From: Actinomycetota bacterium
GTDB lineage: Bacteria > Actinomycetota > Actinomycetes > Streptosporangiales > Streptosporangiaceae
Assembly: GCA_003242605.1 (NCBI GenBank)
Contig: QGUZ01000101.1
Location: 1 to 15,768, forward strand
Length of the DNA: 15,768 bases
Reading direction: 5' to 3'
Shown: positions 6,319-15,707 of the stretch, piece by piece
Layout of the letters: each line of letters begins with the position of its first letter
How positions within the stretch are numbered: position 1 is the first letter of the stretch
Notes under the pieces: model-generated
The model's input: only the letters and a program-made list of their open reading frames with translations
Told to the model about the DNA's origin: nothing
The model's database searches: none
Program-made: the position numbers and the translations under genes

Positions 6319-6433
6319 GGGTCGCCGTGCCGTACGGCGGGCCTCCCATGCGCCCGCGGGGCGGAGGTCTCTGGGCCGCCTCCGGGCCTGCGCTGCCGCG
6401 GATCGGTCGCGGAATAGACCCGCGCGCAAGAGA

Positions 6434-6454
6434 GTTGAGTCGAATAGGCTCAAG
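6434..6454 (+). promoter_or_regulatory. HAIR operator 1 (HspR binding site)
   Basis: GTTGAGT-N7-GCTCAAG closely matches the HAIR consensus CTTGAGT-N7-ACTCAAG in sequence, arm length and spacing. It ends four bases upstream of the -35 hexamer of the dnaK promoter. HspR is encoded by the fourth gene of this operon. Confidence 0.88.
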
Positions 6455-6458
6455 CTTG

Positions 6459-6486
6459 TTGACAAGGGTTAGCCGATCCGTAACAT
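6459..6486 (+). promoter_or_regulatory. dnaK operon promoter
   Basis: TTGACA (6459-6464) is a perfect -35, and TAACAT (6481-6486) 16 bases later is a good -10. The expected start of transcription lies at about 6493, inside HAIR 2. This is a vegetative-type promoter, which fits control by repression rather than by a heat-shock sigma factor. Confidence 0.75.
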
Positions 6487-6505
6487 TGAGCCTGGCAGAC
6501 TCAAC
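6485..6505 (+). promoter_or_regulatory. HAIR operator 2 (HspR binding site)
   Basis: ATTGAGC-N7-ACTCAAC matches the HAIR consensus with the same 7-base arms and spacing. It overlaps the end of the -10 hexamer and the expected start of transcription, so bound HspR would block RNA polymerase directly. Confidence 0.85.
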
Positions 6506-6526
6506 TTTGACTATAAGGACGTACTC

Positions 6527-8394
<1,868 letters not shown>

Positions 8395-8398
<4 letters not shown>

Positions 8399-9213
8399 CG
8401 ACGCGCGAGAACGGCTCCGAACAGGGGCCGGTGATCCGCGACAACCGGAAGATCGACCCTGAGACCGGGCAGGTGCGGGAACGCGCCATGCCTGAGCCCG
8501 GCGACATCCTCGACTCCGCGCCCGAGCAGCAGAAGCAGGCCGGCGCAGAGCCGAAGGAGGACAAGGGCGCGGTCGACTCGCGCGTCGAGGAACTCACCAG
8601 GCAGCTCGCGGAGCGCACCGAGGACCTGCAGCGGGTGCAGGCGGAGTACGCCAACTACCGCAAGCGGGTCGAGCGTGACCGGGCCGCGGTCCGCGAGCTC
8701 GCCGTCGCCTCCGTGCTCACCGAGCTGCTGCCCGTCCTCGACGACATCGGGCGGGCGCGCGAGCACGGCGAGCTCGTCGGCGGGTTCGCCAAGGTGAGCG
8801 AGGTGCTGGAGTCCGTGCTCGGCAAGTTCGGGCTCGAGTCCTTCGGCGAGAAGGGCGATCCGTTCGACCCGACCGTGCACGAGGCGCTCATGCACAGCTA
8901 CTCCTCGGAGGTGACCGAGACCACCTGCGTGGAGATCCTTCAGCTCGGATACCGGATCGGCGACCGCATCCTGCGCCCGGCGCGGGTCGCGGTGGCCGAG
9001 CCCGAGCCTCAGCAGGATGCCGCATCCGCCGCGGATGCGGCATCCTCGGAGGAGCCGTCCTCAGGCGGGTCGTCCACGACGCCTTCCGGCGAGTCGGGCG
9101 AATCCGCCGCGGGCGAGTCCTCCTCCCAGCAGCCGGCCGGATCCGGTGACGGTTCCGGGGGCGCGTCCGGAGATGGTTCCGCCACGGCCTCCGGGGCCGG
9201 CGACGACAACTGA
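8395..9213 (+). CDS. grpE: Nucleotide exchange factor GrpE with long C-terminal tail, 272 aa
   Basis: GrpE releases ADP from DnaK and so resets the chaperone cycle. After a disordered N-terminus (1-60), a long coiled coil covers about 62-100 (ELTRQLAERTEDLQRVQAEYANYRKR). A helical region follows (ELLPVLDDIGRAREHG), then FGLESFGEKGDPFDPTVHEALMH (145-167) and the beta domain ending at GYRIGDRILRPARVAVAE (185-202), where most GrpE proteins stop. Here 71 further residues follow, rich in Ser, Gly, Ala, Asp and Glu and including an 8-residue repeat beginning SGDGS. The GTG start (8395-8397) overlaps the dnaK stop by four bases, with GGGAGGG upstream, which suggests translational coupling. A 15-bp hairpin lies within the coding sequence of the tail. 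Function is certain; the tail's role is unknown. Confidence 0.95.
9014..9046 (+). repeat. Perfect 15-bp hairpin inside grpE
   Basis: AGGATGCCGCATCCG (9014-9028) and CGGATGCGGCATCCT (9032-9046) are perfect complements around a 3-base loop. In protein it encodes part of an Ala/Asp/Ser repeat in the GrpE tail. It lies about 210 bases before dnaJ and could affect mRNA stability or read-through. Confidence 0.7.
9142..9189 (+). repeat. 24-base imperfect tandem repeat in the grpE tail
   Basis: Two 24-base units (9142-9165 and 9166-9189) both begin TCCGG and contain GGTTCC, encoding SGDGSGGA and SGDGSATA. A partial third copy follows (SGAGDD). This looks like recent growth by slippage or duplication. 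Confidence 0.6.
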
Positions 9214-9255
9214 ACATCACCTCCCTTGATCCCCTTGCCGCGAAGGACGCAATAG

Positions 9256-10413
9256 ATGAGCACCAAGGACTACCTGGAAAAGGACTACTACGCCGTCCTT
9301 GGTGTGCCCAAGAACGCGACCGCCGAAGAGATCAAGAAGGCGTACCGCAGGCTGGCCCGGAAGTACCATCCGGACGCCAACGCGGGCGGCGACCCGGAGA
9401 CCACCGCCAAGTTCAAGGAGATCTCCGAGGCGTACGACGTCCTCTCGGACCCCAAGCGGCGCAAGGAGTACGACGAGGCGCGTGCGCTGTTCGGGTCGGG
9501 CCTCGGCGGGTTCGCCGGCGGCGGCGCCCGCGGCGCGGGCTTCCCCTTCGATCTCTTCGGCGGCGTCGGCCAGCAGGGGGCAGGCGACCGGATCGGCGAC
9601 CTGTTCAGCGGGTTGTTCGGCCGGGGCGGGCGCACCACCACGCGCCGGGCACGCCGCGGACAGGACATCGAGTCCGAGGTCACGCTGTCGTTCAGCGATG
9701 CGGTGCAGGGCACGACCGTCTCGCTCCGGCTGACCAGTTCCGCGGCGTGCCAGGCCTGTAGCGGGACCGGCGCGCGGGCGGGCACCACCCCGCGCGTCTG
9801 CCCCACCTGCGAGGGCACCGGGGCGGCCAGCCGCAACCTGGGCAGCTTCGCGTTCTCCGAGCCGTGCCGGGACTGCCGCGGGCGTGGCCTCATCGTCGAC
9901 GACCCCTGCCGGGCGTGCGACGGCAGCGGCCGGGGCAAGAGCACCCGCACCATCCACGCGCGCATCCCCGCCGGCGTGGCCGACGGGCAGCGCATCCGGC
10001 TGAAGGGCAAGGGCGCCCCGGGCGAGAACGGCGGCCCGGCCGGCGACCTGTACGTCCAGATCCACGTACGGCCGCACCGGGTGTTCGGCCGCTCGGGGGA
10101 CAACCTGACGATCACCGTGCCGATCACGTTCACCGAGGCCGCGCTGGGCTCCGAGATCAAGGTGCCCACCCTGGGCGGCTTGCCGGTCACGCTGCGCGTC
10201 CCTCCGGGCACCCCGAACGGCCGCACCTTCCGGGTGCGCGGGCGCGGCGTCACCCGCAAGGACGGCACCAAGGGCGACCTGCTGGTGACCGTCGAGGTGG
10301 CGGTGCCGCAGTACGTCGACCCCGAGCTGCGCGCCGCCCTCGAGAAGCTGCACGACCCGAAGGAAGGGGCCGACCTGCGGGCCGATCTGATCAAGCAGGC
10401 CCAGAGCGAGTAG
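9256..10413 (+). CDS. dnaJ: Hsp40 co-chaperone DnaJ, 385 aa
   Basis: DnaJ delivers unfolded proteins to DnaK and stimulates its ATPase. The J domain covers about 10-75 with the essential HPD at 38-40. A Gly/Phe-rich linker follows (about 80-125). The zinc region has four CxxCxGxG motifs: C165/C168, C182/C185, C204/C207 and C218/C221, all intact, so this is a full type I DnaJ. The C-terminal substrate-binding domains contain ARIPAGVADGQRIRLKGKG and GDLYVQIHVRPHRVFGRSGDNL. The ATG at 9256 has GAAGGA upstream. It follows grpE by 42 bases and precedes hspR by 23. Many actinobacteria have a second dnaJ elsewhere with hrcA; this copy corresponds to the dnaK-operon one (dnaJ1), from its position. 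Confidence 0.97.
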   Translation: MSTKDYLEKDYYAVLGVPKNATAEEIKKAYRRLARKYHPDANAGGDPETTAKFKEISEAYDVLSDPKRRKEYDEARALFGSGLGGFAGGGARGAGFPFDLFGGVGQQGAGDRIGDLFSGLFGRGGRTTTRRARRGQDIESEVTLSFSDAVQGTTVSLRLTSSAACQACSGTGARAGTTPRVCPTCEGTGAASRNLGSFAFSEPCRDCRGRGLIVDDPCRACDGSGRGKSTRTIHARIPAGVADGQRIRLKGKGAPGENGGPAGDLYVQIHVRPHRVFGRSGDNLTITVPITFTEAALGSEIKVPTLGGLPVTLRVPPGTPNGRTFRVRGRGVTRKDGTKGDLLVTVEVAVPQYVDPELRAALEKLHDPKEGADLRADLIKQAQSE

Positions 10414-10436
10414 TCACGGAGGGAGGGCGACGAGGC

Positions 10437-10787
10437 ATGGACCCCAACCACCTCGACATCTCGGACGACACTCCCCTCTACGTCATCTCGGTGGCCGCTC
10501 AGCTCTCCGGCCTGCACCCGCAGACGCTGCGGCAGTACGACCGGCTCGGCCTGGTCAGCCCCGGTCGCGCCCCGGGTCGTGGCCGCCTGTACTCGCTTCG
10601 CGACATCGTGCTGCTGCGCGAGGTCCAGCGGCTCTCCCAGGAGGAGGGCATCAACCTCGCCGGCATCAAGCGCATCTTGGAGCTGGAGACCGAGAACATG
10701 CGGTTGCGGGAGGAGGTGGCCCGCCTGCGCGGCGAGCTCACCCTGATGCGCGCCCTGATCCGCTACGAACTGCCCCCGCCCGCCTGA
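10437..10787 (+). CDS. hspR: Heat-shock repressor HspR (MerR family), 116 aa
   Basis: HspR is the repressor that binds HAIR sites and switches off the dnaK operon under normal conditions, with DnaK as co-repressor in the Streptomyces model. Residues 14-60 form a MerR-type winged HTH: LYVISVAAQLSGLHPQTLRQYDRLGLVSPGR (14-44), then GRLYSLRDIVLLREVQRL. Residues 74-105 are a coiled coil for dimerisation with leucines at regular spacing (IKRILELETENMRLREEVARL). The ATG at 10437 has a strong GGAGGGAGGG site upstream. With 116 residues it is on the short side, ending soon after the coil (ELPPPA). It lies 23 bases after dnaJ and 16 before clpB. Two HAIR sites upstream of dnaK complete the feedback loop within this window. 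Confidence 0.95.
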   Translation: MDPNHLDISDDTPLYVISVAAQLSGLHPQTLRQYDRLGLVSPGRAPGRGRLYSLRDIVLLREVQRLSQEEGINLAGIKRILELETENMRLREEVARLRGELTLMRALIRYELPPPA

Positions 10788-10803
10788 TCGGACGACGAAC
10801 GCG

Positions 10804-13401
10804 ATGGATTACAAGCTTACGCAGAAGAGCCAGGAGGCGCTCTCCGGTGCCGTCCGCCGCGCCGCGGCCGACGGGCACCCCGAAGTCCTCCCCGCACACC
10901 TGCTCGTCACGCTGCTCGGCCAGACCGGCGGCACCGCCGTGCCGCTGCTCGAGGCGGTCGGTGCCGACGTGCGCAAGGTGCGCAACGAGGCCGAGCGCAT
11001 GCTCGACACCCTGCCCCGGGCGAAGGGCGCCACGGTGAGCGCGCCGAGCAGCTCGCGCCAGCTGCTCGCCGTGATCAACACCGCCGCGGCCCGCGCCCAG
11101 CGGCTCGAGGACGAGTACGTCTCCACCGAGCACCTCATGGTCGGCCTCGCCACCGACGGCGGCCAGGTGGCCGACCTGCTCCGCAGCCAGGGCGCGACCC
11201 CCGAGGCGCTGCTCGACGCCTTCGAGAAGATCCGCGGGCACGCCCGCGTCACCAGCGAGAACCCCGAGGACACCTACCGGGCGCTGGAGAAGTACGGCGT
11301 CGACCTCACCGAGCGCGCCCGCGCCGGCAAGCTCGACCCGGTGATCGGCCGGGACACCGAGATCCGCCGCGTGGTGCAGGTGCTGTCCCGGCGCACCAAG
11401 AACAACCCGGTGCTGATCGGCGAGCCCGGCGTCGGCAAGACCGCGGTGGTGGAGGGCCTCGCCCAGCGCATCGTCGCCGGGGACGTGCCCGAGTCGCTGA
11501 AGGGCAAGCGGCTGGTCGCGCTCGACCTCGCCGCGATGGTCGCGGGCGCCAAGTACCGCGGCGAGTTCGAGGAGCGGCTCAAGGCCGTGCTCAACGAGAT
11601 CAAGCAGAGCGACGGCCAGATCGTCACGTTCATCGACGAGCTGCACACCGTGGTGGGCGCCGGCGCCGCCGAGGGCGCGATGGACGCCGGCAACATGCTC
11701 AAGCCGATGCTCGCCCGCGGCGAGCTGCGCATGATCGGCGCGACCACGCTCGACGAGTACCGCGAGCACATCGAGAAGGACCCGGCGCTGGAGCGCCGCT
11801 TCCAGCAGGTGTACGTCGGCGAGCCGTCGGTCGAGGACACCATCGCCATCCTGCGCGGCCTCAAGGGCCGCTACGAGGCCCACCACCAGGTGCAGATCTC
11901 CGACAGCGCCCTGGTCGCCGCGGCCACGCTCTCCGACCGCTACATCACCGCGCGGTTCCTCCCGGACAAGGCGATCGACCTCGTCGACGAGGCCGCCTCC
12001 CGGCTGCGCATGGAGATCGACTCCCGCCCGGTGGAGATCGACGAGCTGCAGCGCACCGTGGACCGGCTCAAGATGGAGGAGCTCGCGCTCGCCAAGGAGA
12101 CCGACGAGGCGAGCCGGCAGCGGCTGGAGAAGCTCCGCGAGGAGCTCGCCAACCGGCAGGAGGAGCTGTCGGCCCTGGTGGCCCGCTGGGAGCGGGAGAA
12201 GGCCGGGCTCAACCGCGTCGGCGAGCTGAAGAAGAAGCTCGACGAGCTGCGCTCCGCCGCCGAGCGCGCCCAGCGCGACGGCGACTTCGAGGAGGCCTCG
12301 CGGCTCATGTACGGCGAGATCCCGGCCCTGGAGAAGGAGCTCGCCCAGGCGAGCGCCGCCGCCGAGCAGGCCGAGTCCGAGCCGATGGTCAAGGAGGAGG
12401 TCGGCCCGGACGACATCGCCGACGTGGTCTCCTCGTGGACCGGCATCCCGGCCGGGCGGCTGCTCGAGGGCGAGAGCGCCAAGCTGCTGCGCATGGAGGA
12501 GGAGCTCGGCAAGCGCATCATCGGCCAGAAGGAGGCCGTGGCGGCCGTCTCCGACGCGGTACGGCGGGCCCGGGCGGGCATCGCCGACCCCGACCGCCCC
12601 ACCGGCTCGTTCCTGTTCCTCGGCCCCACCGGCGTGGGCAAGACCGAGCTCGCCAAGGCGCTCGCCGAGTTCCTGTTCGACGACGAGCGGGCGATGACCC
12701 GCATCGACATGAGCGAGTACGGCGAGAAGCACAGCGTGGCCCGCCTCGTCGGCGCCCCGCCCGGCTACGTCGGCTACGAGGAGGGCGGCCAGCTCACCGA
12801 GGCGGTGCGCCGCCGGCCGTACACGGTGGTGCTGCTCGACGAGGTGGAGAAGGCCCACCCGGAGGTCTTCGACATCCTGCTCCAGGTGCTCGACGACGGG
12901 CGGCTCACCGACGGCCAGGGCCGTACCGTGGACTTCCGCAACACGATCCTCATCCTCACCTCGAACCTGGGCTCGCAGTACCTGGTCGATCCCAAGCTCG
13001 ACGACAAGGCGAAGCGGGAGGCCGTGCTCGCCACGGTGCGGTCGTCGTTCAAGCCGGAGTTCCTCAACCGGCTCGACGACGTGATCGTGTTCGACGCGCT
13101 CGGCTCGGAGGAGCTGTCGAAGATCGTCGACCTGCAGGTGGCGCGGCTGGCGCGCCGGCTCGCCGACCGGCGGCTCAAGCTCACCGTCACCCCGGCGGCC
13201 CGCGACTGGCTCGCGCTCACCGGGTACGACCCGCTGTACGGCGCGCGGCCGCTGCGCCGGCTGGTGCAGACCGCGATCGGCGACAAGCTCGCCAAGGAGC
13301 TGCTCGCGGGCAAGGTGCACGACGGCGACGAGGTGATCGTCGATCTCGACACCGACCGCGACACGCTGACCATCAACCCGGCCCCGGCGCCGGTCAACTG
13401 A
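10804..13401 (+). CDS. clpB: Disaggregase ClpB (Hsp100), 865 aa
   Basis: ClpB is a hexameric AAA+ machine that pulls polypeptides out of aggregates and hands them to DnaK/DnaJ/GrpE for refolding. The N-terminal double Clp repeat spans about 1-145. The first ATPase module has Walker A GEPGVGKT (206-213) and Walker B TFIDE (275-279). A long coiled-coil middle domain follows at about 410-530 (ELQRTVDRLKMEELALAKE and after), the hallmark separating ClpB from ClpA/ClpC. The second module has Walker A GPTGVGKT (607-614), Walker B VVLLDEVEKAH (about 675-685) and the pore segment GAPPGYVGYEEGG. The length is typical. The start ATG follows hspR by 16 bases with only a weak GGA upstream, and no HAIR site or promoter lies between, so it is probably the last gene of the dnaK operon. 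Confidence 0.97.
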   Translation: MDYKLTQKSQEALSGAVRRAAADGHPEVLPAHLLVTLLGQTGGTAVPLLEAVGADVRKVRNEAERMLDTLPRAKGATVSAPSSSRQLLAVINTAAARAQRLEDEYVSTEHLMVGLATDGGQVADLLRSQGATPEALLDAFEKIRGHARVTSENPEDTYRALEKYGVDLTERARAGKLDPVIGRDTEIRRVVQVLSRRTKNNPVLIGEPGVGKTAVVEGLAQRIVAGDVPESLKGKRLVALDLAAMVAGAKYRGEFEERLKAVLNEIKQSDGQIVTFIDELHTVVGAGAAEGAMDAGNMLKPMLARGELRMIGATTLDEYREHIEKDPALERRFQQVYVGEPSVEDTIAILRGLKGRYEAHHQVQISDSALVAAATLSDRYITARFLPDKAIDLVDEAASRLRMEIDSRPVEIDELQRTVDRLKMEELALAKETDEASRQRLEKLREELANRQEELSALVARWEREKAGLNRVGELKKKLDELRSAAERAQRDGDFEEASRLMYGEIPALEKELAQASAAAEQAESEPMVKEEVGPDDIADVVSSWTGIPAGRLLEGESAKLLRMEEELGKRIIGQKEAVAAVSDAVRRARAGIADPDRPTGSFLFLGPTGVGKTELAKALAEFLFDDERAMTRIDMSEYGEKHSVARLVGAPPGYVGYEEGGQLTEAVRRRPYTVVLLDEVEKAHPEVFDILLQVLDDGRLTDGQGRTVDFRNTILILTSNLGSQYLVDPKLDDKAKREAVLATVRSSFKPEFLNRLDDVIVFDALGSEELSKIVDLQVARLARRLADRRLKLTVTPAARDWLALTGYDPLYGARPLRRLVQTAIGDKLAKELLAGKVHDGDEVIVDLDTDRDTLTINPAPAPVN

Positions 13402-13409
13402 GCTCCGGG

Positions 13410-13438
13410 GGTTGGCAAGGTCTCGTCAACCGTTTGTT
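13410..13438 (+). terminator. Terminator candidate after clpB
   Basis: GGTTGGC (13410-13416) pairs with GTCAACC (13425-13431), with one G-T pair and an 8-base loop, and is followed by GTTTGTT. The stem is modest but the T-rich tail is unusual here. It begins eight bases after the clpB stop. Confidence 0.45.
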
Positions 13439-13514
13439 CAACCGGCGACCGCCCTCAGCAGGCGCTGATAGCGTCCTGCGACTGTCAGATGACACCACGT
13501 GATCAGGGGGCGGA

Positions 13515-14153
13515 ATGTCGAAGAACGCCTGGAGCACCGGGTACCGATTCGTCGCGGTGGCCGCGCTCGCGCTCGGCGCGAGCGGCGCGCTGACGGGTAC
13601 GGCCGCCGCGAACGACGGTGCCACGGGGCACACCGGTTGCCCGAAGGCCGTCGCCAAGAAGGCGACGGGCTGTCACGACAGCGCCGGGCGCAAGGCGAAG
13701 CCGGCGAAGCGGCGGTCGGACTACGGCCGCGCCTGGCAGAACCGGCCGCGCCAGGAGGAGTGGATGCGGCGGCTCGACGCGTCCGTCATCCTCCGGCACC
13801 TCCGGCGCGGCGGCGGGCTGCCGATGACCGACCAGGCCGGCTTCGCCGCGAGCCGAGGGCTCGGCAACCCGATTCCGCTGCGCGTCGACCCGAGGCTCGC
13901 GCGGCTGCCGGACGCGTCGCCGTCCGGCACGCTCGCCGCGGCACCGAGCCTTCCCGACGCGCGCGAACTGATCGTCAACGGCCGTCTCGCCGAGCGGACC
14001 CCGAGGACGGTCAAGGAGACGGAGGTCACCGCGAAGGTGCGCGAGGTGCAGCGCACGGTCGGCACGGTCACCGACGCCCGGCTCGGCGACCTGCTGCGCA
14101 TCGACGACCAGGGGCTGCTCGCCCCGGCCGTGACGATCGCTGGCCCCCGCTGA
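13515..14153 (+). CDS. Small secreted protein of unknown function, 212 aa
   Basis: The protein starts MSKNAWSTGYR followed by a hydrophobic stretch (FVAVAALALGASGALTGTAAA) and a likely signal peptidase I site after AAA near residue 32, so it should be exported. The mature part begins with two Cys eleven residues apart (C42, C53) within a Lys-rich segment (CPKAVAKKATGC). A basic region then contains RRSDYGRAWQNRPRQEEWMRRL, and a Leu/Arg/Pro-rich rest has no domain I recognise. No membrane anchor or sortase motif is seen at the end. The ATG at 13515 has GGGGGCGG just upstream. It lies 113 bases after clpB, beyond a terminator-like hairpin, and converges with the TPR gene. Read-through from the heat-shock operon is possible but unproven. 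No function is proposed. Confidence 0.7.
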   Translation: MSKNAWSTGYRFVAVAALALGASGALTGTAAANDGATGHTGCPKAVAKKATGCHDSAGRKAKPAKRRSDYGRAWQNRPRQEEWMRRLDASVILRHLRRGGGLPMTDQAGFAASRGLGNPIPLRVDPRLARLPDASPSGTLAAAPSLPDARELIVNGRLAERTPRTVKETEVTAKVREVQRTVGTVTDARLGDLLRIDDQGLLAPAVTIAGPR

Positions 14154-14194
14154 CCGACCGGGTCCAGCTATCCCAGCGGCCGCGCACCGTAACG

Positions 14195-14219
14195 CCGCCC
14201 CGGCTTCCGGGCCGGGCGG
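14195..14219. terminator. Hairpin between convergent genes (first)
   Basis: CCGCCC plus GGC on the left (14195-14204, one bulged C) pairs with GCCGGGCGG (14211-14219), a 9-bp stem with a 6-base loop, 42 bases after the stop of the secreted-protein gene. It has no T-run. Confidence 0.4.
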
Positions 14220-14240
14220 GTGCGATCGGCCGGACCATGG

Positions 14241-14277
14241 CCGGCCAGGTCCTGATCCCGTGCGAGGGCCTGGCCGG
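14241..14277. terminator. Hairpin between convergent genes (second)
   Basis: Perfect 9-base arms CCGGCCAGG (14241-14249) and CCTGGCCGG (14269-14277) surround a 19-base loop; G-T pairs extend it outwards by three. It lies between the stops of two convergent genes and may serve either strand. Confidence 0.4.
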
Positions 14278-14326
14278 TCGCGCGCATCTGGGCCGAAGCG
14301 CGCGGAGCCGCCGCGAGGCGCGGCAC

Positions 14327-14911
14327 TCAGCTGTGCGTCACGTCGAGAAGCGCGTCGAGCTCGTCCTCGGGCAGGCCGAGGTCGACGCGGATGCGGTAGC
14401 GGGCGCGGAGCAGAGCGTCCCGGACCCCGCTCTCCTCCGGGCAGGTCCGCACCCCCTCGGTCGCCCACTCGAGCGCCCCCTCCAGATCCCCGTACGCCGC
14501 CAGCGTCTCGGCGACGCTGAGCGAGGTGAGCGGGTCGACGGGCCGGTCGGCACGGATCGCCTCGATGACCTCCCGGGCCTCGTCGGGCCGGTCGAGCTCG
14601 AAGAGCGTGTCCGCGATGCCGGCACGCGGATCCACGCTGACCTCTCCGCCGTCCTCGAGGGCCCGCTGATACCGGTCGAGCGCCATCGCCGGCTGACCGG
14701 CCTGCCGCCACTCCTCCGCCGCGAGCAGGAAGATCGCCGCCCGGGAGACCTCACCCGATTCGTACGCGTACGCGAGGAAGTCCAGGCGCCGCGCGAGCAT
14801 GTCGTGATCGTCGGAGAGCAGAGCCTGTTCGAGAAGTCGATCAAGCTGCTCACGTGTCACATGCGCCACGCCACCGAGCGTACCCAGCGAGGGTGTGATT
14901 TGCTCATACAT
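14327..14911 (-). CDS. TPR-like protein of unknown function, 194 aa
   Basis: The protein is almost wholly helical and acidic, with paired-helix repeats typical of tetratricopeptide proteins: AIFLLAAEEWRQAGQPAMAL followed by DRYQRALED (59-87), ADTLFELDRPDEAREVIEAI (99-118) and VAETLAAYGDLEGALEWA (132-149). It has no signal peptide or membrane segment, so it is probably a cytoplasmic protein-binding scaffold. Its partner is unknown. The ATG at 14909-14911 is the longest start, but its G-rich stretch touches the start codon. GTG codons at 14869 or 14860 would remove the first 14 or 17 residues, which do not look like TPR, and VTREQLDRLLEQ would be a natural N-terminus. The start is therefore uncertain. 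It converges with the secreted-protein gene and follows the TetR gene by 127 bases, with a strong hairpin between. Confidence 0.7.
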   Translation of the reverse strand: MYEQITPSLGTLGGVAHVTREQLDRLLEQALLSDDHDMLARRLDFLAYAYESGEVSRAAIFLLAAEEWRQAGQPAMALDRYQRALEDGGEVSVDPRAGIADTLFELDRPDEAREVIEAIRADRPVDPLTSLSVAETLAAYGDLEGALEWATEGVRTCPEESGVRDALLRARYRIRVDLGLPEDELDALLDVTHS

Positions 14912-14937
14912 TCCGCCGAGTTACACGCAACGCGTAT

Positions 14938-14989
14938 GGCCGCCGGTGCGGCCGGCCGTACCGCGTCTCGACCGGCCGCACCGGCGGCC
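14938..14989 (-). terminator. Perfect 18-bp inverted repeat after the TetR gene
   Basis: The arms at 14938-14955 and 14972-14989 are fully complementary (GGCCGCCGGTGCGGCCGG and its reverse complement) around a 16-base loop. The repeat lies 49 bases beyond the TetR stop on the minus strand. It is the strongest hairpin in the window. No T-run follows. It is probably a terminator, and it lies just upstream of the TPR gene start. Confidence 0.6.
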
Positions 14990-15038
14990 CGCGACGGGAT
15001 GTGGAGCCGCCGGCGCATGCGTTCCGCCCTCGCCGGCG

Positions 15039-15707
15039 TCAGGCCGGGGCCCGGAGCCGCCGGTCGAGGCAGTCGCGCACGATCTGTTTCGCCTCGGCGA
15101 TGATCGCGGCATCGCCCTGCGGATCGCGCCGGAAGGCGAGCTTGAGCACCGCGTCCGCCGCCTCCGCGGCCACCACCATCGCGCGGTCGAGCTCCTCGCT
15201 GTCGGCGACGCCGTAGTCGGCGAGCAGCAGGGCGCGCAGCCGGCCGACGATCACCGCGGCCGCATCGGCCACCGAGTCGAGCATGTGCAGGTCGGCCACA
15301 TCGGCGAGGCGGAGCGAGCGGAACCCGGGCACGGTCCGGTGCATGTCCACGTACTCGTCGATGATCGCGTCGATGGCCTCCCAGACCGTGGCGAACTCCT
15401 CCACGATGAAGCGGCGGCCGACCCTGGCGACGAACCGCTCGGCGTTCCGGGCGGTGAGCGCCCTGCTGATGGCGCGCTTGTCAGGGAAGAACTGGTAGAG
15501 CGAGCCGATGGCGACACCGGCGCGCTGGGCGATCCGAGTCGTCGACAGCGCCTCGTAGCCGACCTCGTCCAGCAGCTCCGCGCAGGCGTCGAGCATGCGC
15601 TCCACCCGCCGGGCGCTGCGCCGCTGGCTGGGCCGACGTCGAAGCGGTGCGATCGCGATGCGGTCGAGTTCGTCGATCGTCGGGCTGGGCACTCCTTTAT
15701 CTTGCAC
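15039..15707 (-). CDS. TetR/AcrR-family transcriptional regulator, 222 aa
   Basis: The N-terminal DNA-binding domain covers about 33-83. RVERMLDACAELLDEVGYEALS is the first helix, TTRIAQRAGVAIGSLYQFF is the helix-turn-helix with the typical GxLYxxF ending, and DKRAISRAL begins helix 4. Residues 90-215 are a variable all-helical ligand-binding domain whose ligand cannot be read from sequence. The GTG start (15705-15707) has GGAGGG five bases upstream, which decides the start. The first 30 residues are a basic extension before the HTH (APLRRRPSQRRSARR). The regulated gene may lie to the right, outside the window. A CCGG-flanked imperfect palindrome 38 bases upstream (15745-15763) is a possible operator. 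Length is normal for the family. Confidence 0.9.
   Translation of the reverse strand: MQDKGVPSPTIDELDRIAIAPLRRRPSQRRSARRVERMLDACAELLDEVGYEALSTTRIAQRAGVAIGSLYQFFPDKRAISRALTARNAERFVARVGRRFIVEEFATVWEAIDAIIDEYVDMHRTVPGFRSLRLADVADLHMLDSVADAAAVIVGRLRALLLADYGVADSEELDRAMVVAAEAADAVLKLAFRRDPQGDAAIIAEAKQIVRDCLDRRLRAPA

Noticed and set aside
10738..13320. An open frame of 860 codons antisense to clpB
   Set aside because: It lies wholly opposite the conserved clpB gene and its sequence is rich in Leu, Gly, Val, Arg and His without any domain. Such frames arise from the codon bias of GC-rich genes.
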